This document shows positions 16,735-24,743 of a DNA stretch of 64,000 nt, piece after piece. Every line of letters starts with the position of its first letter. Position 1 is the first letter of the stretch. Both the position numbers and the translations under genes were made by a program. The notes beneath the pieces were generated by a model that saw nothing but the letters and a program-made list of their open reading frames with translations, was not told where the DNA came from and did not search any database. The DNA is from Catellatospora sp. IY07-71 (GTDB taxonomy: Bacteria; Actinomycetota; Actinomycetes; Mycobacteriales; Micromonosporaceae). The stretch covers positions 4,931,501 to 4,995,500 of the forward strand of contig NZ_AP023360.1 in assembly GCF_018326265.1 (NCBI RefSeq), read 5' to 3'.

Positions 16735-17400
16735 ATGATCCAGCTCGCCGGAGCCGACGCGCTCGTCGCCCTGGACCCCGTGTTCGCCCAGCTCGCCGTC
16801 GGGGTCGGCCGGCATCTGTGGGGCCTGCCCCACCTGACCGTGCGCGAGAAGGCGTTCATCTGCCTGACCGCGGACCTCTGCCACCCGCACCTGGGCACGC
16901 CGCTCGCCATGCACGTGCAGACGGCGCTGTCCCACGGCGTCGAGCCCGAGGCGATCCGGGAGCTGTACCGGCATCTCGCGCCCTACGTCGGCTACCCGAT
17001 CCTCGTGCCCGCTTTCCAGCGCCTCGGCGAACTCGGCCTGCCTCCGGCCCGGGACACCGAGCCGGTCACCGCGGCGGTGCTGGACGGGGCGCTGGCGCGC
17101 ACCGTCGGCGACCTGGCGAGAATCGACCGCCGGCTGGCGGCGTTCACCGAGGAGCAGCTTGCCCAGCGGTGGGCCCGGCCGCACCTGAGCGTCCGGGAGC
17201 GCGCCCTCTCCTGCCTGGTGGTGGACGTCTTGTACCAGACGCTGGGCGAGTCGTTGCGGCTGCACGCGGCGCTCGCCAGGAATGCGGGCGCCACCGACGA
17301 GACCCTGCGCGACCTGCTACGCGGGGTGGCGGAGTTCGGGCTGCCCCGGGCCTGGGCCGCCGCCCGTGCGCTCGGACTGGACGGCCAAGGCCCGCGCTAG
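16735..17400 (+). CDS. Carboxymuconolactone decarboxylase-family protein, two tandem domains
   Basis: A 221-residue all-helical protein with two CMD-like repeats: LPHLTVREKAFICLTADLC (about residues 30-48) and RPHLSVRERALSCLVVDVLY (about 143-162), each followed by a helix that would carry the active-site His/Cys region (LAMHVQTALSHG; LRLHAALARNAG). CMD-family members include gamma-carboxymuconolactone decarboxylase and the AhpD peroxidase partner. The AhpD CxxC pair is absent, so decarboxylase-like or unknown chemistry is more likely. It follows the SDR by 12 bases and ends before a strong terminator. Confidence 0.85.
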   Translation: MIQLAGADALVALDPVFAQLAVGVGRHLWGLPHLTVREKAFICLTADLCHPHLGTPLAMHVQTALSHGVEPEAIRELYRHLAPYVGYPILVPAFQRLGELGLPPARDTEPVTAAVLDGALARTVGDLARIDRRLAAFTEEQLAQRWARPHLSVRERALSCLVVDVLYQTLGESLRLHAALARNAGATDETLRDLLRGVAEFGLPRAWAAARALGLDGQGPR

Positions 17401-17407
17401 GCGGAAC

Positions 17408-17435
17408 GAGGCGGCGCGGATCCCCGCGCCGCCTC
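17408..17435. terminator. Bidirectional hairpin terminator
   Basis: A perfect 12-base stem GAGGCGGCGCGG (17408-17419) / CCGCGCCGCCTC (17424-17435) with a four-base loop fills the 44-base gap between the convergent CMD-like gene and the small protein gene, so it can end both transcripts. Confidence 0.85.
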
Positions 17436-17444
17436 GCCCGGCTC

Positions 17445-17774
17445 CTACCTGACCGCGGCTACCCCGTCCGGGGTCGCGAACAGGCGGTAGGAGCCCACGA
17501 CATCGAGCTGTTCGATCACCGGCGGGCCGTCCACGAAACCCTGCAGCTGCTGCAGGAACTGCCCGAACTCCGGGATCTCCTGCCGCGGGTCCGCCCTGCC
17601 GTCCGCCAGCTCCAGCAGGATCACGAAGGTGCCCGTGTCGGCGACACGGGTCGACGCGTACCGGATGCCGTCGGGGCGCACGCGTGCCAGCGCCGCGAAC
17701 AACTCCCGCGCTGCCGCCTGGGCCTGCTCGAGGGCGTCGGCCCGGACCTGCTGGCGTACCATCGTCACGCTCAT
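17445..17774 (-). CDS. Small ABM-like protein of unknown function
   Basis: A 109-residue soluble protein. The pattern MVRQQVRADALEQAQAAARE, DGIRYASTRVADTGTFVILL, then FVDGPPVIEQLDVVGSYRLF has the strand-helix-strand-strand order of ABM/dimeric alpha-beta-barrel proteins, but no catalytic signature can be named. ATG 17774 is followed by a good frame and preceded by a GAGGAGGACGAGAT-like purine tract on the minus strand. The next gene upstream on this strand ends or starts elsewhere, so it may be monocistronic. Confidence 0.75.
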   Translation of the reverse strand: MSVTMVRQQVRADALEQAQAAARELFAALARVRPDGIRYASTRVADTGTFVILLELADGRADPRQEIPEFGQFLQQLQGFVDGPPVIEQLDVVGSYRLFATPDGVAAVR

Positions 17775-17883
17775 CTCGTCCTCCTCGGTCAGCCGCTACG
17801 CGGCATCTCGCTTCTCGTGCCCATGACGAGCCAGGAGCCGGGAATGTGACAGCGATCGAGGCGCGGCTCGGAAGGAAGCCAGG

Positions 17884-18207
17884 TCATGCCGGTGCATCCG
17901 GGCCACGCCGGCCGGTGACCTTCGACGCCGGAAGACGGCCCGCTCTGGCCAGCCCGGTCATCTCGTCGCCGTCGACGGTGACCTCGAAGGCGAGGTTCAG
18001 CCGCATCGGCCGGGTGATCGACTGAGCCCAGGTAAGCCTTGTTCCCTGCTGCTCCAAGCCGGTCAGTGCGACTTGCTCGCCGTGCCGGACGTCGCGCATG
18101 ACGCCGGACAGCCCGTTCGCGTCTCGGGTCAGGGTCAGGATCGTGTGCTGGCGGCCGAGAGGTGTGTGGATCGACAGCTCCCATGCGCCTTCGACGGGGT
18201 GGGTCAT
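17884..18207 (-). CDS. Hypothetical protein with lipocalin-like beta pattern
   Basis: A 107-residue soluble protein starting two bases after the stop of the DJ-1/PfpI gene (ATG 18207). The sequence is an alternating beta pattern: EGAWELSIHTPLGRQHTIL, GLSGVMRDVRHGEQV, LTGLEQQGTRLTWAQS, LAFEVTVDGDEMTGLARAG. This up-and-down barrel rhythm is like small actinobacterial lipocalin-like proteins; the assignment is tentative. Tight coupling indicates that it works with the DJ-1/PfpI protein. Confidence 0.78.
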   Translation of the reverse strand: MTHPVEGAWELSIHTPLGRQHTILTLTRDANGLSGVMRDVRHGEQVALTGLEQQGTRLTWAQSITRPMRLNLAFEVTVDGDEMTGLARAGRLPASKVTGRRGPDAPA

Positions 18208-18209
18208 GG

Positions 18210-18857
18210 TCACACCGCCGCCACCGGGCGGCGCCAGACCGTGCCGCGCCGCTCGTGGGCGAACAGCCGCTCCACGGCCAGCGCCGTCTGCGGGCCGAAC
18301 TCGCGCTCCAGCAGGTACAGCCCCAGGTCCAGGCCGGAGGTGACCCCGGCGGCGGTGACCAGGTCGCCGTCGTCGACCACACGGGCGTCGACGGGCACCG
18401 CACCGGTCGCGCCGAGCAGGTCCAGGCCCAGGTGGTGGGTGGTCGCGGGACGGTTCTCGAGCAGACCGGCCATGGCCAGGATCATCGAGCCGCCGCACAC
18501 GGTGGCGACGGTGACGCCGTCCCGGCCGAGCGCCTGGGCGAGCAGCGCGGGCAGCCGGGTGTCGAGCGTGCGGCCGAGCAGCACCGGGATGCTGTCGTCG
18601 GCGGGTTCACCGTCGCCGGGCAGCTGACCGGCTGCTCCGGGTACGACGATGAGGTCGGCGCGGTGCGGGTCGAGCTGGGCGGTGGCGCGCAGGGTCAGCA
18701 GGCCGAGGCCGCTGGGCACCTCACGCGGGCCTTCCGCGCTGACCAGCTCGACGGTGACGGTGTGCTCGGTGAGCTCACCGGCGGCGGCGAGGACCTCGCA
18801 GGGGGCGATGACATCGAGCGGATCGAATCCGTCGAAGAGAACGAACTGGGCAAGCAT
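18210..18857 (-). CDS. DJ-1/PfpI (GATase1-like) family protein
   Basis: A 215-residue protein of the DJ-1/PfpI superfamily. The nucleophile elbow is VATVCGGSMILA (Cys121), with the following TTHHLG of the family and an N-terminal strand AQFVLFDGFDPLDVIAPCEV. Relatives include proteases, glyoxalase III-like enzymes and isonitrile hydratases; the substrate cannot be told. It is divergent from a GlxA-type regulator whose own N-terminal domain has the same fold, and is coupled to the 107-residue protein downstream. Confidence 0.9.
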   Translation of the reverse strand: MLAQFVLFDGFDPLDVIAPCEVLAAAGELTEHTVTVELVSAEGPREVPSGLGLLTLRATAQLDPHRADLIVVPGAAGQLPGDGEPADDSIPVLLGRTLDTRLPALLAQALGRDGVTVATVCGGSMILAMAGLLENRPATTHHLGLDLLGATGAVPVDARVVDDGDLVTAAGVTSGLDLGLYLLEREFGPQTALAVERLFAHERRGTVWRRPVAAV

Positions 18858-19022
18858 CGTGAATCAGACCTCCTTGGACACGCCTCGACGGTAGTCAGGC
18901 GGCATGATCACGAGAAGTGGCTGGACTGCCACGTTCCAACGGGTTCTCGCCAACAGGCTGCAGACGGCGGATCCGCACGTCACGAGTCTGGCGGAAAACT
19001 GGTGGGCGCTATAGTTCCGGCC

Positions 19023-19967
19023 ATGCACATCGTGGCGGTGCTCGCACTCGACCAGGTCATCCCGTTCGACCTGGCCACGCCGATCGAGGTGTTCTCGCGT
19101 ACGCGGCTGCCCGACGGGCGCGCACCGTACCGGGTGCGGGTCTGCGGGGTCACCTCCAGCGTCGATGCGGGCGCGTTCATCCTGCAGGCGCCGTGGGGGC
19201 TGGACGCCCTCGCCACCGCTGACACGATCATCCTGCCGGGCACGGCCGCCCTCGATCGCATACCCGATGTGGTGCTGGACGCGCTGCGGGCCGCGGCCGC
19301 ACGCGGGACCCGGATCGCCTCGATCTGCTCGGGCGCGTTCATCCTCGCCGCGACGGGCCTGCTCGACGGGCGGCGCGCGACCACGCACTGGATCGCGGCC
19401 GGGCTGCTCGCCGAACGCCATCCCGCGATCGAGGTCGACCCCGGCGTGCTCTATGTCGACAACGGGCAGCTGCTCACCTCGGCGGGCGCGGCCGCGGGCT
19501 TGGACCTCTGCCTGCACCTGATCCGCCGCGATCACGGCTCCGCGGTCGCCGCCGACGCCGCGCGCCTGTCGGTCATGCCGCTGGAACGCGAGGGCGGCCA
19601 GGCGCAGTTCATCGTGCACGACCAGCCGCCCACCCCGCGCGGCAGCGAGCTGGAGCCGGTGCTGGCGTGGCTGGAGGACAACTGCGCCACCGACCTGGGC
19701 CTGGACGCCATCGCCGCGCGCGCCGGGATGAGCACGCGGTCGCTCAACCGCCGCTTCCGCGAGCAGACCGGCACCACACCACTGCAATGGCTGCTGCGCG
19801 CCCGCATCCGCCGCGCACAGCACCTGCTCGAAGCCACCACCCAGCCCGTCGACCGCATCGCGGCGCAGGTCGGCTTCGGATCGCCGACCGCGTTCCGGGA
19901 CAGGTTCAAACGGATCGTCGGCGCCAGCCCGCAGACCTACCGCGCCACGTTCCAGAAGCCGCGCTGA
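19023..19967 (+). CDS. GlxA-type transcriptional regulator (DJ-1/PfpI domain + AraC HTH)
   Basis: A 314-residue regulator. Residues 1-180 are a DJ-1/PfpI-like domain (VAVLALDQVIPFDLATPIEV; elbow IASICSGAFILA with Cys102). Residues about 210-314 are the AraC DNA-binding domain with two HTHs (LDAIAARAGMSTRSLNRRFR; VDRIAAQVGFGSPTAFRDRF). ATG 19023 begins a good match; the open frame upstream is non-coding. It is divergent from the DJ-1/PfpI gene across 165 bases and very likely controls it. GlxA-type proteins usually act as activators responding to small metabolites or redox cues. Confidence 0.92.
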   Translation: MHIVAVLALDQVIPFDLATPIEVFSRTRLPDGRAPYRVRVCGVTSSVDAGAFILQAPWGLDALATADTIILPGTAALDRIPDVVLDALRAAAARGTRIASICSGAFILAATGLLDGRRATTHWIAAGLLAERHPAIEVDPGVLYVDNGQLLTSAGAAAGLDLCLHLIRRDHGSAVAADAARLSVMPLEREGGQAQFIVHDQPPTPRGSELEPVLAWLEDNCATDLGLDAIAARAGMSTRSLNRRFREQTGTTPLQWLLRARIRRAQHLLEATTQPVDRIAAQVGFGSPTAFRDRFKRIVGASPQTYRATFQKPR

Positions 19968-20028
19968 GCACGTGCGGGCCTGCGAGCACGGGACACACGA
20001 GTTGATCGTGGATTGGTAGCGTGCCGCG

Positions 20029-20517
20029 GTGATCCGTACCCGTATCAGTGGCGTCGTGCTTGCACTGACCGCCGCAGCCGCCCTTTCCGCCTGCTCCGAC
20101 GCCGAACCCGCCGCGACGGGCAGCCCGGCCGCGACGCCTTCGGCCACCACCGCCGCGAGCGCGCCTGCCGCCGCCGACGGCGACTGCAAGCAGGCGCAGG
20201 GCGCTCTGCTGGTCGCCTCGACGCGGATGGCCGGTGTCTCGCTCAACATCGGCATGGCGAAGCCGGCCAGCCCCCGCGAAGGCCTCGACAAGGCCGCCGG
20301 GGTGCTCGACCTCGCCCTCGGCGTCCTCGACGAGGCACTGCCCAAGATGACCGGCGGTGCCGTCAAGGACCTGGTCCAGTCGGTGCGCACGGACGCCGCC
20401 GCGTTCCAGCAGAACCTGAAGTCCAGCACCGACCCGGACGAGGCGGCCAAGGCCGCCGAAGCGTTCGCGGCCGCCGTGGACGCCAAGACGCAGCAGCTCG
20501 CCACCCTCTGTTCCTGA
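20029..20517 (+). CDS. Secreted lipoprotein of unknown function
   Basis: A 162-residue lipoprotein: signal sequence IRTRISGVVLALTAAAALSA then lipobox Cys (LSAC, about residue 22), a Ser/Thr/Ala/Pro linker, and a helical domain from residue 50 (CKQAQGALLVAST, LDLALGVLDEALPKMTG, VQSVRTDAAAFQQNL). Two further Cys (CK and the terminal CS) may form a disulfide. No family recognised. The GTG start at 20029 has no clear ribosome site and a TAGCGT-like -10 box lies close upstream, so the message may be leaderless. Confidence 0.85.
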   Translation: MIRTRISGVVLALTAAAALSACSDAEPAATGSPAATPSATTAASAPAAADGDCKQAQGALLVASTRMAGVSLNIGMAKPASPREGLDKAAGVLDLALGVLDEALPKMTGGAVKDLVQSVRTDAAAFQQNLKSSTDPDEAAKAAEAFAAAVDAKTQQLATLCS

Positions 20518-20528
20518 GCTGCCGCAAC

Positions 20529-20559
20529 GAGCAGGGGCCGCAGCCGGCCGCCCCTGCTC
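20529..20559. terminator. Hairpin terminator after the lipoprotein
   Basis: Perfect 10-base stem GAGCAGGGGC (20529-20538) / GCCCCTGCTC (20550-20559) with an 11-base loop, 12 bases after the lipoprotein stop. It precedes a second, longer inverted repeat in the same convergent gap. Confidence 0.75.
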
Positions 20560-20577
20560 TCGGCGGCGCGCCTGCAG

Positions 20578-20629
20578 TTTCGGGGAGGCTGCACGTATCG
20601 AGCACTGGATTCGTGCAGTTTCCCCGAAA
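20578..20629. repeat. Intergenic inverted repeat, type A (copy 1)
   Basis: Arms of 17 bases at 20578-20594 (TTTCGGGGAGGCTGCAC) and 20613-20629 (GTGCAGTTTCCCCGAAA) pair with two G-T wobbles around an 18-base loop. The core GTTTCGGGGAAACTGCA is shared with the repeat at 31235-31300. It lies between the convergent lipoprotein and ABC-permease genes. It may be a terminator or a mobile palindromic element of the REP/MITE kind; which is inference. Confidence 0.7.
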
Positions 20630-20640
20630 GCGTCAGCAGG

Positions 20641-21426
20641 TCACTTGACCTCGCGCCGGTGCAGGCGCAGCAGGCCGAGCACGAACGGCAGCGCGATCCA
20701 GACGGCCGCCGATGTGCCCAGCCGGGCCCAGTCGCGGCCTGTCATCACCGGCTCCAGCAGCAGGCCGGAGGTGACCGACAGGTCCAGCCACTCCGTCGGG
20801 CGGTGCAGCGCGGTCACCAGCTCGCCGAGGATGCTCCATCCGATGGGCAGCACGAAGTAGAGCACCACGGCGAGCGCCGAGTTCATCAGCGCCAGGCCGA
20901 ACGCCACCCCGAGCAGCACGTTGACCACCAGGAACAGCGCGGTGCGGCCGAGGAACTGCGCCGGGATCCGCCACGGGTCCGCCCCGCCGTCGGCGAACGG
21001 CAGCGCCGCCGCGGTCGCGGCCAGGCAGGCGGCGTACGCGAGCGCCGCGAGCGCCAGCGCGGCCAGCACCTTCGCCGCCACGACGCGCATCCGCCGCGGC
21101 ACCAGCGCGTACGTGGTCAGCGTGGTGCGGTGCGACCACTCACCGGTGACCGACAGCACCCCGAGCACCGGCAGCAGCACGGCGGCGGGCAGCAGGGTCG
21201 GCGCGAGCAGCGCCGGGAACGTCAGGTCGGTGGCCTCCCCGGCGGTCGTGACCACCACCACGACGGCGGCCGCGAGCAGCACGGTGATCGCGAGCAGCCA
21301 GGCACCGGCCCGGGTGTCGGCCATCTTGCGCAGCTCGACGACGGTGAGCCGCCACAGTGACGGGGCGGGGTACGCGGTCGCGGCGGCGGCGGCGACGGCG
21401 GGCCGGGCGGGGGCGGTGACGGTCAT
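20641..21426 (-). CDS. ABC-2 type transporter permease
   Basis: A 261-residue membrane protein with about six transmembrane segments (AGAWLLAITVLLAAAVVVVV; LLPAAVLLPVLGVL; a pair near residues 130-155; TALFLVVNVLLGVAFGLALM; VVLYFVLPIGWSILGEL; VWIALPFVLGLLRL). GEWSHRTTLTTYALVPRR is the typical cytoplasmic loop of this permease family. Its ATG overlaps the stop of the ATPase gene (21423-21426). Together they form an exporter, divergent from a two-component system that probably controls it. Cargo unknown; such units often export antimicrobial peptides or lipid-like compounds. Confidence 0.9.
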   Translation of the reverse strand: MTVTAPARPAVAAAAATAYPAPSLWRLTVVELRKMADTRAGAWLLAITVLLAAAVVVVVTTAGEATDLTFPALLAPTLLPAAVLLPVLGVLSVTGEWSHRTTLTTYALVPRRMRVVAAKVLAALALAALAYAACLAATAAALPFADGGADPWRIPAQFLGRTALFLVVNVLLGVAFGLALMNSALAVVLYFVLPIGWSILGELVTALHRPTEWLDLSVTSGLLLEPVMTGRDWARLGTSAAVWIALPFVLGLLRLHRREVK

Positions 21427-22316
21427 CGGGCGGTCCCTTCGGAGGTGGTGGTCAGGCTGAGGAACATCTCCTCCAGGCCGTGCGCGCCGCGCGAGCCCAG
21501 CTCCAGCAGCACGAGCCCGGCGGTCGCGGCGGCCCGGCCGACGGCCTCGGCGTCGGCGTCGACCAGCAGCGCCCCTCCACCGGCCGCGGTGCAGGTCAGC
21601 CCCGCCTCGGCGAGTGCCCGGTGGAGAGCGTCCGGGTCCAGCGCGCGCACCCGCGTGCCGGACCCGGCGAGCAGTTCGTCCTTGGCGCCCTGGGCCACGA
21701 TCCGGCCGTTGCCGATCATGACGAGCCGGTCGGCCACCGCCTCGACCTCGCGCAGCAGGTGGGAGGAGAGCAGCACGGTGCCGCCCCGGTCGGCGAAGTC
21801 GCGCAGCAGGCCGCGCATCCAGAAGATGCCTTCGGGGTCCAGCCCGTTGGCGGGCTCGTCCAGGATCAGCGCCCGCGGTTCGCCGAGCAGCGCCTGGGCC
21901 AGGCCGAGCCGCTGGCGCATGCCCAACGAGTACGCCCCGACACGTTTGCGTGCCGCCGAGGCGGGCAGGTCGACCAGGGTCAGCAGGTCGCCCACCCGGG
22001 ACGCGGGCACGCCGAGCAGCTGCGCGGCCAGCGCCAGCGTCTCCCGGCCGGTGCGGCCCGGATGCTGCGCCGACGCGTCCAGCAGCAGGCCGACCTCCCG
22101 CCCGGGGTTGGGCAGCCGCCGGTACGGGCGTCCGGCGACGGTGGCGTGCCCGCCCGTCGGCGGCGTCAGCCCGCAGATCATGCGCAGGGTGGTGGACTTG
22201 CCCGCGCCGTTCGGGCCCAGGAAGCCGGTGACGGTGCCCGGCTCGCAGGTGAAGGAGACGTCGTCCACGGCGAGCTGTGTGCCGTAGCGCTTGGTGAGAT
22301 GAGCGACCTCGATCAT
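21423..22316 (-). CDS. ABC exporter ATP-binding protein
   Basis: A 297-residue ATPase: Walker A GPNGAGKST (residues about 34-42), signature SLGMRQRLGLA, Walker B ALILDEPANGLDPEG and H-loop LLSSHLLREVE. The C-terminal 80 residues (about 215-297) are the accessory region usual in drug or bacteriocin exporter ATPases of the CcmA/NatA type. ATG 22316 begins IEVAHLTKRYG directly. It is co-translated with the permease and lies 133 bases from the divergent histidine kinase gene. Confidence 0.93.
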   Translation of the reverse strand: MIEVAHLTKRYGTQLAVDDVSFTCEPGTVTGFLGPNGAGKSTTLRMICGLTPPTGGHATVAGRPYRRLPNPGREVGLLLDASAQHPGRTGRETLALAAQLLGVPASRVGDLLTLVDLPASAARKRVGAYSLGMRQRLGLAQALLGEPRALILDEPANGLDPEGIFWMRGLLRDFADRGGTVLLSSHLLREVEAVADRLVMIGNGRIVAQGAKDELLAGSGTRVRALDPDALHRALAEAGLTCTAAGGGALLVDADAEAVGRAAATAGLVLLELGSRGAHGLEEMFLSLTTTSEGTAR

Positions 22317-22375
22317 GCGTACCAGCGTGGACGGGCGCGGGGCCGCCGCGCTGCGGCCGCCGGGCGACGGCCGCA

Positions 22376-22408
22376 GACTTCGGTCGGCGTGTGCCGTAGA
22401 CCAAAGTC
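22376..22408. promoter_or_regulatory. Imperfect palindrome between exporter and two-component genes
   Basis: GACTTCGGTC (22376-22385) and GACCAAAGTC (22399-22408) are inverted with one mismatch and a 13-base spacer, in the 133-base divergent gap. A NarL-type response regulator binding here could control both directions. TACCCT (22434-22439), 11 bases before the kinase ATG, may be its -10 box. Confidence 0.5.
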
Positions 22409-22449
22409 GGTACCCGCCGCCGTGGGCCGCCCGTACCCTGGGACGCACC

Positions 22450-23664
22450 ATGACGAGCAGCGATGCCCCCCACCCCCTGCTGCGCCGGCTGCTGCCGGGC
22501 GAGCTGCGCGCCGACGGCCGCCGCTCGTTCCGCGACCGGCTGGTCGACGCCGGATGTGTGGTCGTCGCCGTGTTCGTCGGGCTGGTCGTGTACGACCTCG
22601 AGGTGTCGTGGCGGCCCCAGCCCCTGCCGGAGCTGCTCGCCTTCGCCGACCTGGGCACGGCCGCGGTGCTCTGCCTGGCCCTGTTCTGGCGTCGCCGCCT
22701 CCCGGTCGGGCTGGCCGTCGCGACCGCGCTGGCCGGCGTGTTCTCCCCGCTGTCGGCGGGCGCGGGCCTGGTCATGCTGCTCACCGTCGGCGCCCGGTGC
22801 AGGCCGCGGACGGTGCTTCTCATCGCCGGGCTGCAGGCGGCCGCCACGCTGCCGTACCTGGCGATCTACCCCGACCGCGAGTTCGGCTACACCTTCTCGT
22901 TGCTGTGGACCCTGACCATCCTCGCCATGTTCACCGGGTGGGCGCTGCTCATCGGCGCGCGCCGCCAGCTCGTGCAGTCGCTGCGGGAGCGGGCCGAGCG
23001 GGCCGAGGCCGAGCAGGAGCAGCGTGTCGCGCAGGCCCGCCAGCGGGAGCGGACCCGCATCGCCCGCGAGATGCACGACGTGCTCGCCCACCGGATCTCG
23101 CTGCTCAGCCTGCATGCGGGGGCGCTGGAGTTCCGGCCCGACGCGCCGCCGCAGGAGGTCGCCCGCGCCGCCGGGGTCATCCGCGACAGCGCCCACCAGG
23201 CGCTGCAGGACCTGCGGCAGGTCATCGGGGTGCTGCGCGCCGCCGACGCCGACGCCGAGCCCGACCGCCCCCAGCCGACCCTGGCCGACCTGCCCGCGCT
23301 GGTCGAGGAGTCTCGAGCGGCGGGGATGCGGGTGCGGTTGTCGCAGCGCCTGCCCGAGCCGGTGACGGTCCCCGCGCACGCCGGGCGCACCGCGTACCGC
23401 GTGGTCCAGGAGGGTCTCACCAACGCCCGCAAGCACGCGCCGGGCGCCGCCGTGCAGGTCGCGGTCGAGGGCGGGCCCGAGGACGGCATCACCGTCGAGG
23501 TGCTCAGCCGGGCGCCGCTCGGCGGCGCGCCGGGCATCCCCGGCACCGGCACCGGACTGATCGGGCTGGCCGAACGGGTGTCGCTGGCGGGTGGCCGCAT
23601 CGAGCACGGCCGCACCGGCGGCGGCGACTTCCGGCTCTGGACCTGGCAGCCGTGGCCCGCATGA
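22450..23664 (+). CDS. Sensor histidine kinase (NarL/DesK-type, HisKA_3)
   Basis: A 404-residue kinase. About five or six transmembrane helices occupy residues 30-170 (CVVVAVFVGLVVYDL, LFWRRRLPVGLAVA, LVMLLTVGA, LTILAMFTGWALLIG) with short loops, so sensing is probably in the membrane. A coiled-coil linker rich in Arg/Glu leads to the H-box REMHDVLAHRISLLSLH (phospho-His in MHD). The ATPase domain shows EGLTNARKHA (N-box) and GTGTGLIGLAERV (G-box). ATG 22450 is chosen over an upstream in-frame codon that overlaps the divergent promoter. It is coupled by ATGA to the response regulator. Confidence 0.93.
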   Translation: MTSSDAPHPLLRRLLPGELRADGRRSFRDRLVDAGCVVVAVFVGLVVYDLEVSWRPQPLPELLAFADLGTAAVLCLALFWRRRLPVGLAVATALAGVFSPLSAGAGLVMLLTVGARCRPRTVLLIAGLQAAATLPYLAIYPDREFGYTFSLLWTLTILAMFTGWALLIGARRQLVQSLRERAERAEAEQEQRVAQARQRERTRIAREMHDVLAHRISLLSLHAGALEFRPDAPPQEVARAAGVIRDSAHQALQDLRQVIGVLRAADADAEPDRPQPTLADLPALVEESRAAGMRVRLSQRLPEPVTVPAHAGRTAYRVVQEGLTNARKHAPGAAVQVAVEGGPEDGITVEVLSRAPLGGAPGIPGTGTGLIGLAERVSLAGGRIEHGRTGGGDFRLWTWQPWPA

Positions 23665-24311
23665 TCAGGCTGCTGATCGTGGACGACGATCCGCTGGTGC
23701 GCGCCGGGCTGACGATGATGCTCGCCGGGCTCGACGACCTGCGGGTGGTCGCCGAGGCCGCCGACGGGACCGAGGTCGCCGCGGCGGTGGCCGCGCACGC
23801 CCCGGACATCGTGCTGATGGACATCCGCATGCCGCGCATGGACGGGCTGGCCGCGACCGAGCAGCTGCGCCGCCGTCCCGGCGCCCCCGACGTGGTGGTG
23901 TTGACCACCTTCGACGCCGACGAGCACGTGCTGCGGGCGCTGCGGGCCGGTGCGGCGGGGTTCCTGCTGAAGGACACCCCGCCCCCGGAGCTGGTGCGCG
24001 CGCTGCGCAGGGTCGCGGCCGGCGAGCCGATCCTGTCCCCGTCGGTGACACGCCGCCTGATCAGCCAGGTCACCGACGGCACCGGCGCGGTCCGGGCGAA
24101 CCGGGCGCGGCAGCAGCTGGACCGGCTGACCGAACGGGAGCGCGAGGTCGCGGTTGCCGTCGGGCAGGGCCTGTCCAACGCCGAGATCGGGGTCCGGCTG
24201 CATATGAGCGTGGCCACGGTGAAGGCGTACGTCTCGCGGCTGCTGGCCAAACTCGAACTCAACAACCGGGTGCAGATCGCGCTGCTCGCGCACGACGCCG
24301 GTCAGGTGTGA
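23661..24311 (+). CDS. NarL/FixJ-family response regulator
   Basis: A 216-residue regulator with an N-terminal receiver domain (LLIVDDDPLVRAGL acidic pocket; phospho-acceptor Asp in VLMDIRMP, about residue 54; VLTTFDAD; conserved Lys in FLLKD) and a C-terminal LuxR-type HTH (LTEREREVAVAVGQGLSNAE, MSVATVKAYVSRLLAKL). It overlaps the kinase stop (ATGA), so they are a cognate pair. The divergent ABC exporter is the expected target, through the palindrome at 22376-22408. Confidence 0.94.
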   Translation: MIRLLIVDDDPLVRAGLTMMLAGLDDLRVVAEAADGTEVAAAVAAHAPDIVLMDIRMPRMDGLAATEQLRRRPGAPDVVVLTTFDADEHVLRALRAGAAGFLLKDTPPPELVRALRRVAAGEPILSPSVTRRLISQVTDGTGAVRANRARQQLDRLTEREREVAVAVGQGLSNAEIGVRLHMSVATVKAYVSRLLAKLELNNRVQIALLAHDAGQV

Positions 24312-24317
24312 GCGGCC

Positions 24318-24743
24318 TCAGATAAAGATCTTCACGGTGACGACCGCGCCGGACGGGCCGCCGGAGATGTCGAACGCGTCGGTGAACTGGCGCACCACCC
24401 ACAGGCCGCGCCCGCCCTGCTCGCTGAGCGGCACCCGCTGGGTGCCCGCGTTACCGGGATCGGCGATGCCCGTGCCCTCATCACTGACCTCGCAGTACAC
24501 GGCGCCGTCGGCGCGCCACAGGCGCAGCCGGCCGCTGCCCCCGCCGTGCCGGATCGCGTTGGTGGCCAGCTCGGTGGCGACCACCAGCAGCCTGCTCAGC
24601 CCCGGATCGGCCAGCCCGAACTCGGCCGCGTGCGCCGCCACCGAGGCCCGCAGCGTGTACAGGTCCTCCGTGACGAACGTGATGTCCAGTCCGGGCTGTG
24701 TCATCGGCCTTGACGGGTCCTGGACCGGATCGGCGCTGCTCAT
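24318..24743 (-). CDS. Anti-sigma regulatory kinase (RsbW-like HATPase)
   Basis: A 141-residue single-domain HATPase_c protein: VVATELATNAIRHGGG (N-box, Asn and the following His), EVSDEGTGIADPG (G1 box) and GGRGLWVVRQFTD (G2 box). This is the RsbW/SpoIIAB-like group that binds sigma factors or phosphorylates STAS antagonists. Start ATG 24743 overlaps the end of the MEDS/STAS gene by four bases, so the two are translated together; the STAS part of that protein is the obvious partner. The partner sigma factor is not encoded in this window. Confidence 0.9.
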   Translation of the reverse strand: MSSADPVQDPSRPMTQPGLDITFVTEDLYTLRASVAAHAAEFGLADPGLSRLLVVATELATNAIRHGGGSGRLRLWRADGAVYCEVSDEGTGIADPGNAGTQRVPLSEQGGRGLWVVRQFTDAFDISGGPSGAVVTVKIFI

